NCBI GenBank assembly: GCA_023445955.1
Contig: JAEXJH010000640.1
Coordinates: 1 to 24,586 of the forward strand
Source of the DNA: Pseudomonadota bacterium
GTDB taxonomy: Bacteria; Pseudomonadota; Alphaproteobacteria; Caulobacterales; Caulobacteraceae
DNA: 24,586 bases
Direction: 5' to 3'
In this document: piece after piece, positions 8,081 to 15,327 of the stretch
How the letters are laid out: the number at the start of each line of letters is the position of its first letter
Position numbering within the stretch: the stretch's first letter is position 1
Position numbers and translations under genes: made by a program
The notes under the pieces: model-generated
Databases searched by the model: none
The model's input: the letters and a program-made list of their open reading frames with translations, nothing else
Told to the model about the DNA's origin: nothing

Positions 8081-11000
8081 CTAGAAGGCGACGCGCAACT
8101 GGATCCGCGCATAACGCGGGGTCTGGTAGTCGACCGGCTTGCGGAAATTGGTGTCCGCCACGCCGCTGCCGCCCACGTCGCCGAACTCGTGATAGGCCGT
8201 CACGGCGTGCGAATTGAACAGGTTGAAGACGTCCAGCCGCAGCGAGGCGTCGAACCGGTCGCCCGGCGTCGGGATGGTCACCACGGCGCTGGCGTTGAAC
8301 TGGGTGACCCAGTCGCCCTCGAACGCCGAGCCGCGCTGGACCACCTTGCCCTGGCAGTAGAAGCCATAGCCCTGGTAGCCGTAGGCGGTGGCGTCGACGT
8401 CCTTGGGCACGATGCCGATGCAGCTGTACTTGCGCGGCGACTGGACCAGGCCGTTGCCGCCTAGGGTCAGCCAGTCGTTGACCTGGTAGCTGCCATAGGC
8501 CTTGAACGTGTGGCGGCGGTGGTTGGGCAGGTAGCCGTCGGCGCCGTTCAGGAAGCCCGGGCTATCGAAGTCGGCCGTGGTGTTGATCGCCAGCTGGCCG
8601 TTCTCCGAGCGCACGCCGCCCTCGTAGTTGCCATTCAGATCGGCCCAGGTATACGAGCCCGACAGCGACCACTTGCCGTCGAAGCTGCGGTCGAAGGTGG
8701 CGGTCAGGGCGTTGTAGTCGCGCTTGGGCTTCGGATAGGTCAGGTCCGCCGCCGACAGGGTGACGATCGGCTTGGAGCCGTCCGGCAAGCTGTTGAGGCG
8801 GATGGTGACGTCCTCGCCCGGATTGACGATCACCCACTGGCGACCGCCGCCGAAGCTGGACTGGCACTGGGCGGCGCTGAAGCCGGCCTTGACGCAGTAG
8901 GCGCGCGCGCCGGTGTCGATGGCCACGTCCTCGACAATGCTGTTCAGCTCGCGGTGGGTGAAGTAGGCGCCCACCTTGATCAGGTCGCCGAAGCGCCGCT
9001 CGTAACCCAGCACGAACTCGTCGGCCGACTGCGGCTTGAGGTTATGGGCGATGGACTCGGCGGTGTCGGCGACCAGACCCGAGGCCGACACCAGGCAGTT
9101 GGAGATCTTCGTATCGGGGCAGGTCGTCACGCCGTTGGCCGTGGTGATCGCCGCGCCGATCGTCGGCTCGCCATTGGCGCCGACGCCGTCCAGCCGGTTG
9201 TAGCGGGTGTAGGTGACCAGCGAGCCGGCGAACTTCAGGGAAAGGTCGCTGGGCAGCGGCAGGTAGTAGCGGCCGAAATAGGCGTAGAGCTTGGACCTGC
9301 CATCGCCGAAGGGGTCGCCGGAAACCGACAGGCGCGGCGCCCACTGGTTGCCCGGGTCGTAGAAGCTCTTGTTGTCGGCGTTGCGGTTGTCGAAGCGGTC
9401 GTTGCGGATGCCGGCCTCGACCTGCAGGCGGTCGTTGAACAGCGACCACTGGTCCTGAGCGTAGAACGCCTGGTTGACAGTGCCGAAGCTGCCGCTGTTG
9501 CGATAGACGCGGGTCGTCACGTACTCGACGCCGGCCGGCAGGTTGCTCTGGTCAGAGCCAGTCGAGCGGTACAGCTTGAAGGCGCCCCGGCCGATCGTCT
9601 CGAAGAACTGGGTCGCGGTGTTCTCTTCGTGGTCGTAACCGATCCGCAGGTGGTGGGCGCCGAACAGGTCGAAGTTAAAGTCGGCGTCGGCGCGATAGAA
9701 GGTGCGCTTGTCGTCGTTGAACGACTGGGCGTCGGTGACCTTGTTCAGGCCGATGTTCACCCCGGCGGTGTTGGTCCGGTAGTCGACGACCTGCTCGTGG
9801 CTCGTGTCCAGCGGCAGCTGGCCGTCACGGAACTTGTTGACGCCATAGGCGGCCGACAGGGTGAACCACGGCGTGAAGGTGCCGGTGTAGCGGCCGATAT
9901 AGTTCTCGCCGCCCGAGCGCTGGTTGGTGCCGCCCGTCTCGGCCCCGACCGTCTTGGTCGCCGGGTCGTAGTTCAGGCTGCGGTTACGCACGTCCTTGGT
10001 GCTGTCGAAATAGGTGAACTCCAGGTGCTGCTTGGAGGTCAGCCAGCCATCCAGCTTGCCGCCCCAGAACGGCGCGTCGTCGCTGACCCGCGTGGCGTTG
10101 TTGCCGTTGGCCTGCGGCGTGAAGCTCTTCAGCTTGCGCTGGTTGTAGAGGCCGTAGAAGAACAGGCGGTCCTTCAGGATCGGCCCGCCCAACTCGGCCA
10201 CCCACTCCTCGCGGCTGGACGTGGAGTCCTGGAAGTTGTTGCGGAAGGTGTTGGGGGCGCTGTCGCGCAGGCTGCCCGGCTCCCAGGTCGCCGTCACGCC
10301 ACCGTGGAAGACGTTGGTGCCCGACTTGGTGACGGCGTTGACGAAGCCGCCGGTCGAACGGCCGAACTCGGCCGGATAGCCGCCGGTCTTCACTTCCACC
10401 GTCTTGTAGAAATCGAACGGCACTTCCACGGGCAGCAGGCCCATACGGAAGTTGGTGATGTTCAGGCCGTTCACGAAGAAGGCGTTCTCGATGAAGCTGG
10501 CGCCCGAGATCGAGATCTGGTTGGCGAACGTGCCGTTGGCCGAGGACGAGCCCTGGACCACCCCCGGCGACATCAGGGCGATGTCGCGCAGCGAGCGGCC
10601 GACCGGCACGCGCTCGACCAGCTCGCCGATCTCGATGGCCGCGCCGGTGGTGGTGATCTCGAAGTCCGGCGTGCGCATGCGGCCGGCCTTGACCACGATG
10701 GCCTCGACCGAACCGACCGGCGCCAGGGTGAACTGGTTCGAGCCGCCCGAACGGCTGATCAGCACGCCAGCTTCGGTATAGGCGTCATAGCCGTCGGCGC
10801 TGACCGAGACGGCGTAGGCGCCCGGGGCCAGCTGCGGAATGACATAGGCGCCGCTGGCGTTGGTGGTGGCTGAACGCTTCACGCCCAGCGCTTCCGAGGT
10901 CAGCTGCACCGTCGCTCCAGCGATCGGCTTGCCTTCCGCCGACTGCACGCGGCCCGAGGCCTGAACGTTGGTGTAATCCTCTGCGAAGGCCGGCGCCGTC

Positions 11001-11098
11001 ACCAGCGCGACCGCCGTAATGCTGGTGCTGACCAAGGCCAGCGCCCGCAGCGCCATGACGCCGCTCAGGCGACGCCCGGCTCGAGTTTGATGCCTCAC
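8081..11098 (-). CDS. Oar-like TonB-dependent receptor with N-terminal carboxypeptidase-regulatory-like domain
   Basis: Very large outer-membrane receptor (about 1005 aa). A long signal peptide ending in ALVTAPAFA is followed by a CarbopepD-reg/transthyretin-like fold (about 45-115: SGRVQSAEGKPIAGATVQL, GAYVIPQLAPGAYAVSVSA). A plug domain comes next (GRSLRDIALMSPGVV, the ISISGASF strand, TVEVKTGGYPAEFGRSTGG), then a barrel ending in ARIQLRVAF. I place the start at GTG 11098: a GGGAGAG ribosome site ends 6 nt upstream. A TTG at 11113 would extend the frame but has no ribosome site. Cysteine pairs in predicted loops (CPDTKISNC, YCVKAGFSAAQC) suggest disulphides outside the cell. Oar-type receptors take up larger substrates such as peptides or glycans, but the substrate here is unknown. 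It is divergent from the phosphatase gene. Confidence 0.93.
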   Translation of the reverse strand: MRHQTRAGRRLSGVMALRALALVSTSITAVALVTAPAFAEDYTNVQASGRVQSAEGKPIAGATVQLTSEALGVKRSATTNASGAYVIPQLAPGAYAVSVSADGYDAYTEAGVLISRSGGSNQFTLAPVGSVEAIVVKAGRMRTPDFEITTTGAAIEIGELVERVPVGRSLRDIALMSPGVVQGSSSANGTFANQISISGASFIENAFFVNGLNITNFRMGLLPVEVPFDFYKTVEVKTGGYPAEFGRSTGGFVNAVTKSGTNVFHGGVTATWEPGSLRDSAPNTFRNNFQDSTSSREEWVAELGGPILKDRLFFYGLYNQRKLKSFTPQANGNNATRVSDDAPFWGGKLDGWLTSKQHLEFTYFDSTKDVRNRSLNYDPATKTVGAETGGTNQRSGGENYIGRYTGTFTPWFTLSAAYGVNKFRDGQLPLDTSHEQVVDYRTNTAGVNIGLNKVTDAQSFNDDKRTFYRADADFNFDLFGAHHLRIGYDHEENTATQFFETIGRGAFKLYRSTGSDQSNLPAGVEYVTTRVYRNSGSFGTVNQAFYAQDQWSLFNDRLQVEAGIRNDRFDNRNADNKSFYDPGNQWAPRLSVSGDPFGDGRSKLYAYFGRYYLPLPSDLSLKFAGSLVTYTRYNRLDGVGANGEPTIGAAITTANGVTTCPDTKISNCLVSASGLVADTAESIAHNLKPQSADEFVLGYERRFGDLIKVGAYFTHRELNSIVEDVAIDTGARAYCVKAGFSAAQCQSSFGGGRQWVIVNPGEDVTIRLNSLPDGSKPIVTLSAADLTYPKPKRDYNALTATFDRSFDGKWSLSGSYTWADLNGNYEGGVRSENGQLAINTTADFDSPGFLNGADGYLPNHRRHTFKAYGSYQVNDWLTLGGNGLVQSPRKYSCIGIVPKDVDATAYGYQGYGFYCQGKVVQRGSAFEGDWVTQFNASAVVTIPTPGDRFDASLRLDVFNLFNSHAVTAYHEFGDVGGSGVADTNFRKPVDYQTPRYARIQLRVAF

Positions 11099-11398
11099 GA
11101 CCGACTCTCCCAAAGAGAAATTTGTGCCCGACGAGCGTTGCGACCCGTCCTGCCGGTCGCCGCCCCCTCGCCGCGTTCTCCTCTAGGCGCAGTTTGTGGA
11201 TGTGATGTGACATTTGTTGATTTCATGTTGATGTCACGAGAGATTGGCTTGCGCTTTGTGAGCATATTGACCACAAAACCCGCGAAACCCACACAGAAGT
11301 CCTCCGATGGCGGTCAGATCGCCCTCGCAGCGCGGACCTTCATCGGGGTGTGTCAGACGTCCGCCAAAAAGGGATGTCTTCAGCGAAGAGGCCACGCG
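11099..11398. promoter_or_regulatory. 300-bp divergent control region between the Oar-like receptor and the phosphatase
   Basis: No gene is supported here. The middle (about 11190-11280) is markedly AT-richer than its surroundings and full of short repeats: an inverted repeat GTGACAT (11207-11213) / ATGTCAC (11231-11237), a direct repeat TGTTGAT at 11215-11221 and 11226-11232 (11-bp spacing, one helical turn), and TTTGTG at 11121, 11193 and 11255. This is the layout of an operator region that could serve both genes, with the DeoR protein as a candidate binder. I cannot assign -35/-10 elements with confidence in either direction. Confidence 0.55.
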
Positions 11399-13375
11399 GT
11401 GACCAAGACTTCCCTGCCTATCGCGCTGCTGTGCGCGACCCTTCTCGGCGGCGCCGCGAGCGCCGCCTTGGCCGTGCCAGCCGACCCGTACTTCGCCAAT
11501 ATCGACGTGCGGCGCGACGCGCGGACGGACGGGAAGACGATCACCGGCGTCGTGTTCGATGACGCCAACCACAACGGCCGCCTGGATGCGGGCGAACAAG
11601 GCGTGCCGGGCGTGAAGGTCTCCAACAGCCGCGAAGTGACGCTGACCGATGCCAAGGGCCGCTACGCCCTGCCCGTGCGGCCAGACATGGCGGTGTTCGT
11701 GATCCAGCCCAGCGGCTGGCGCGTGCCTACCGACGAGCGCTGGGTCCCGCGCTTCGCCTATCAGCACAAGCCGGCCGGCACGCCCAAGGCCCTGCGCTAT
11801 GGCGGCCTGCCGCCGACTGGTCCCCTGCCCTCGGCGATCAACTTTCCGATCATTCCCACAGAACCCGGTCAAAACTTCGAGTGCGCCGTGCTGGGCGACG
11901 TGCAGCCGGCGTCGAACATCGAGGTCGGCTATGTCCGCGACTCGCTGGTCCGCGAACTGGTCAACGCGCCCAAGAAGCCGGCCTGCCTGCTGGCGCTGGG
12001 CGACATCGTCAGCGACGACCTGCACTTGATCCCCCGCACGGCCGAGGTGATGGGCTCCATCGGCGTCCCGCAATGGTGGGTGCAGGGCAATCACGACTAC
12101 GACCACGACGCCGACCACGACATCGACAGCTCCGACACCTGGCGGCGGCTGTACGGTCCCAACAACTACGCGTTCGAAATGGGCCAGGCGGTGTTCATCG
12201 TGCTGGACAACGTCTCGTTCCCCTGTGGCGAGGATCCGCGCGAAGCCCGCGAGCGGCCATTCTGCAAGCAGTACTGGAAGACCTATGCCGGTCGCCTGCT
12301 GCCCGACCAAATGACCTTCATCGCCAACGTACTGAAGGCGACCGATCCCAAGAAGCTGGTGGTGTTCGCCGCCCACATCCCGTTCGTCGGCTTCGACAAC
12401 AGCGAGTCCCAGCCGCACCAGACGGCCAATCTCGACGAGCTCTACGTCCTGGTGAAGGGCCGCCCGGCCCTGTCCCTGACCGGCCACAGCCACACGCTGG
12501 AGAACATGGCGCCCGGCGACTCGATGGCCGGCTGGAAGGAGAACGTCGGCGTCTCGACCATCCCGTTCCGCCACCTGGTGGCCGGCGCGGTGGCCGGCGA
12601 CTGGTGGGGTGGCGACTATGACATCGACGGCACGCCGATGAGCATCCAGGGCGACGGCTCGCCGCGCGGCTATGTCGACTTCGCGGTGAAGGGGACGACC
12701 TACACCCTGGACTACCGCGCCAGCGGTCTGCCGCGCGACCGGGCGATGTGGCTGTCGGTCAGCACGCCGGCCTTCCGCGACTGGGCCGACAAGATCTTCG
12801 CCTGGCGTGACGCGCCCGAGGACAAGCGCGATCCCGTGCCGCCGCTCAGCGTCCAGGACCTGCCGGACGTCAAGATGCTGACCCCGAGCGACCTGGCCGG
12901 CCAAAGCTGGCTGACCGCCGACGTCTGGATGGGCGACTCCACGACCAAGGTCATGATCGCCATAGACGGCGCCGCGCCTGTCGCCATGACCCGCACCCAG
13001 GAGATGAAGGGCGAAGCCGTCCGCAACGGCTCAGTCTATTCCGACCCCTTCGCCCTGCAGCGCCAGCTGACCATGGCCCGCGCGGCGATCCAGAGCCGCT
13101 CGGGCGATCCGGAGACGCAGGGCTATGTCCAGGGCCGCCAGAAGCGCCTGCCGCCAATGCCGCCGCAACCCCGCGGTTCGCGCGCCGACCACTCGCCGCA
13201 CATCTGGCGCTACGACCTGCCCAAGACCTTGGCCGAAGGCATGCATACGGCGGTCGTCACCGTCACCCGCGACCAGGGCGCGCCGTCCCGCGACACCCTG
13301 GTGTTCGAGGTCCGTCCCACGCGTCCGAAGCCGACCTTCGACTTCGAACACTGGGACAGGTTCAAGAACCAATAG
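11399..13375 (+). CDS. Secreted calcineurin-like metallophosphatase with MetallophosN and MetallophosC-like flanks
   Basis: Predicted periplasmic or exported phosphoesterase of about 658 aa. I choose GTG 11399 because GAAGAGG lies about 7 nt upstream and a signal peptide (MTKTSLPIALLCATLLGGAASAALA) starts there; the longer in-frame extension has neither. A beta-sandwich N-domain follows (about 45-100: GVVFDDANHNGRLDAGEQGV, VTLTDAKGRYALPV). The binuclear metal site is then visible: LGDVQ (Asp167), LGDIVSDD (Asp202), QGNHDYD (Asn231/His232), AAHIPF and TGHSHT (His363/His365). The remainder fits the C-terminal domain common to this subfamily. The fold hydrolyses phosphomonoesters or diesters using two metal ions. 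Divergent pairing with a receptor suggests scavenging of a phosphorylated nutrient. Its stop abuts the SGNH stop. Confidence 0.93.
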   Translation: MTKTSLPIALLCATLLGGAASAALAVPADPYFANIDVRRDARTDGKTITGVVFDDANHNGRLDAGEQGVPGVKVSNSREVTLTDAKGRYALPVRPDMAVFVIQPSGWRVPTDERWVPRFAYQHKPAGTPKALRYGGLPPTGPLPSAINFPIIPTEPGQNFECAVLGDVQPASNIEVGYVRDSLVRELVNAPKKPACLLALGDIVSDDLHLIPRTAEVMGSIGVPQWWVQGNHDYDHDADHDIDSSDTWRRLYGPNNYAFEMGQAVFIVLDNVSFPCGEDPREARERPFCKQYWKTYAGRLLPDQMTFIANVLKATDPKKLVVFAAHIPFVGFDNSESQPHQTANLDELYVLVKGRPALSLTGHSHTLENMAPGDSMAGWKENVGVSTIPFRHLVAGAVAGDWWGGDYDIDGTPMSIQGDGSPRGYVDFAVKGTTYTLDYRASGLPRDRAMWLSVSTPAFRDWADKIFAWRDAPEDKRDPVPPLSVQDLPDVKMLTPSDLAGQSWLTADVWMGDSTTKVMIAIDGAAPVAMTRTQEMKGEAVRNGSVYSDPFALQRQLTMARAAIQSRSGDPETQGYVQGRQKRLPPMPPQPRGSRADHSPHIWRYDLPKTLAEGMHTAVVTVTRDQGAPSRDTLVFEVRPTRPKPTFDFEHWDRFKNQ

Positions 13376-14146
13376 CTAGCGCGCGAGCGCCGCTTCGGCG
13401 AGCGGACGCATCCGGTCGTAACCGCGGGTCTGGGGATGGATGCCGTCGCGGGCCAAGTCGGCGCGCAGGCCGTTCTCCGCGTCCGCCAGCACCGCGAAGT
13501 AGTCGACGAACGTCAGGCCGTTCTCGCGCGCGAAGGCGCTGAGCCAGGCGTTCAGCGCGATCACCCGTCCGCGCGGATCCCGCACCTCGGGCGCCCACGG
13601 AAAGCCGGTGACCGGCGTCAGGCTGGCCAGGATGACCACGATCCCGTGGGCGCGCGCCAGATCGACCATCGCCTGGATGTTGTTGCGATAGTCCTGCGGC
13701 GTGGAGGGCCCCGTGTTGCCGGCCACGTCGTTGACGCCGCACATCAGGTGGACGGCGCGGGGCTTCAGGGCCACGACATCGGCCATGAAGCGCAGCAGGA
13801 TCTGGGCGCTGGTCTGGCCGCTGACGCCTCGTCCCACGACGCCGTTCGTGAACAGGTCGGGATGGGCGATGGGCCACATCTCGGTGATGGAGTCGCCGAT
13901 GAAGACGACGTCGACCGGCTGTCCGTCCAGGGCGGCGTTGGCGTCGCGATAATGTCCGAGGGCTGCAAAGTCGTCGGCTTTGCGCTGAGCCTTGACCCGA
14001 TCGCGCTCGGCAATGCGGTCGGGCTTGGCCAGCATGGCCATGACTGCGGGATCCATCTCGCCGTCCGCCAGATAGGCTCGGGCGAAGGCCAGCTCGTCGG
14101 CCGAGGCGCCGCCATAGCCTGGCAGATCGTCGACCATGCCCTTCAC
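13376..14146 (-). CDS. SGNH/GDSL-family hydrolase (acyl esterase/deacetylase type), last gene of cluster B
   Basis: Probable serine esterase of about 256 aa with all SGNH blocks: GDSI (Ser86, block I), GVSGQTS (Gly110, block II), CGVNDVAGN (Asn139, block III) and DGIHPQTRGYDRM (Asp234/His237, block V). The frame stays open upstream to 14275 inside the thiolase gene, so the start must be chosen. GTG 14146 overlaps the thiolase stop as GTGA, the same 4-nt coupling seen elsewhere here, and has GGACGGG 5 nt upstream. ATG 14137 is the alternative. Neither start gives a signal peptide, so it is probably cytoplasmic, unlike many secreted GDSL esterases. It may remove acyl or acetyl groups from an imported compound. 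Its TAG abuts the phosphatase TAG without a spacer. Confidence 0.88.
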   Translation of the reverse strand: MKGMVDDLPGYGGASADELAFARAYLADGEMDPAVMAMLAKPDRIAERDRVKAQRKADDFAALGHYRDANAALDGQPVDVVFIGDSITEMWPIAHPDLFTNGVVGRGVSGQTSAQILLRFMADVVALKPRAVHLMCGVNDVAGNTGPSTPQDYRNNIQAMVDLARAHGIVVILASLTPVTGFPWAPEVRDPRGRVIALNAWLSAFARENGLTFVDYFAVLADAENGLRADLARDGIHPQTRGYDRMRPLAEAALAR

Positions 14147-15327
14147 GACGCCCGTCCGTAGAGCGTCACGACGCAGGCCCCACCGAGACCGAGATTGTGT
14201 TGCAGGGCGAAGTTCAGCCCCTCGACCTGTCGCGCCTCGGCAGCGCCGCGCAGTTGCTGGGTCAGCTCGAAGCACTGCGCCAGGCCGGTCGCGCCCAGGG
14301 GATGGCCCTTGGACAGCAGACCGCCGGACGGATTGACGACGTGGTCGCCGCCATAGCTGTTGCGGCCGTCGCGGATGTAGCCTTCGGCCCCGCCCTCCTC
14401 ACACAGACCCAGCGCCTCGTAGGAGATCAGCTCGTTGGCGCTGAAGCAGTCGTGCAGCTCGACGACACCGATGTCGTCCGGCCCGACGCCGGCCTGCTCA
14501 TAGACCGACCGCGCCGCCTCGCGGGTCATCTCGTAGCCGACGACGCTCATCATCGACCGGCCGGTGAAGGTCTCGGCGTAGTCGGTCGTCATGGCCTGGC
14601 CGAGGATCGCGACGTCCGCCTTCAGGCCGTGGCGCGCGGCAAAGGCGGGCGAAACCAGGATGGCGGCCGCAGCACCGCAGGTCGGCGGACAGGCCTGGTA
14701 GCGGGTCAGCGGACCATAGAGATGCTTGGACGCCATCACCTCTTCGAGCGTGATCGGATCACGGAACAGCGCCAGCGGGTTGTTGGCCGCATGCCGGCGC
14801 GCCTTGACCGAGATCATGCCGAACACCGCGTCCGGCGTCCCGTAGCGCGACTGGTAGTCGAGGCCCGCGCCACCGAACTGCTGGGCGACGAGGGGCGAAG
14901 TATCGTCCAGGCCGAGGATCTCCTCCTGCTTGGTCAGGTGGTGATCCAGCGTCCGCTTGCGATCGTTGAAGACCGCGCCCAGCGCGCCCGGCATCATCTG
15001 CTCGAACCCGAAGGCCAGGACGCAGTCGACCGCGCCAGCCTCGATCATCTGCCGGGCCAGCCAGAGCGCCGTCGAACCGGTCGCGCAGTTGTTGTTGACG
15101 TTGACCACCGGGATGCCGGTGGCGCCGACGCGATAGAGGGCCGACTGACCCGCCGTGGAGTCGGCGTAGACGTAACCGGCATAGGCCTGCTGGATCTGCT
15201 CGTAGCTGACCCCGGCGTCCGCCAAGGCCAGGCGGATGGCCTGTTCGGCCATCACGTCCCAGTCGGCGCTCTGGCCGGGCTTGGCGAAGGGGATCATGCC
15301 GACGCCGGCGACAAGGGCTCGGGTCAT
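14143..15327 (-). CDS. SCP-x/lipid-transfer-type thiolase
   Basis: Thiolase-superfamily enzyme of 394 aa resembling, from memory, the N-terminal thiolase half of animal sterol carrier protein x. Shared signatures are VNNNCATGSTAL with the acyl-accepting Cys81, EEVMASKHLYGPLT, ELHDCFSANEL (His292), NPSGGLLSKGHPLGATGLAQ (His342) and LQHNLGLGGACVVTLY (Cys385). It has no C-terminal SCP2 lipid-binding domain. The family splits 3-oxoacyl-CoA, and in animals branched or steroid side-chain substrates; some bacterial relatives are retro-aldolases that need a DUF35 partner, which is not seen here. The ATG at 15325-15327 overlaps the MFS stop by one base (TGATG). An upstream open frame to 15894 lies within the MFS gene and is not coding. 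It probably cleaves the CoA ester made by the cluster's ligase. Confidence 0.93.
   Translation of the reverse strand: MTRALVAGVGMIPFAKPGQSADWDVMAEQAIRLALADAGVSYEQIQQAYAGYVYADSTAGQSALYRVGATGIPVVNVNNNCATGSTALWLARQMIEAGAVDCVLAFGFEQMMPGALGAVFNDRKRTLDHHLTKQEEILGLDDTSPLVAQQFGGAGLDYQSRYGTPDAVFGMISVKARRHAANNPLALFRDPITLEEVMASKHLYGPLTRYQACPPTCGAAAAILVSPAFAARHGLKADVAILGQAMTTDYAETFTGRSMMSVVGYEMTREAARSVYEQAGVGPDDIGVVELHDCFSANELISYEALGLCEEGGAEGYIRDGRNSYGGDHVVNPSGGLLSKGHPLGATGLAQCFELTQQLRGAAEARQVEGLNFALQHNLGLGGACVVTLYGRAS

Noticed and set aside
8510..10873. A 787-codon plus-strand open frame opposite the Oar-like receptor
   Set aside because: Low-complexity Val/Ala/Gly/Asp/Arg-rich translation with no recognisable fold. 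The receptor on the other strand is a complete family member.
11087..11398. Upstream extension of the phosphatase frame
   Set aside because: It overlaps the divergent receptor start and the AT-rich control region, and has no signal peptide. GTG 11399 with GAAGAGG before it starts an evident signal peptide.
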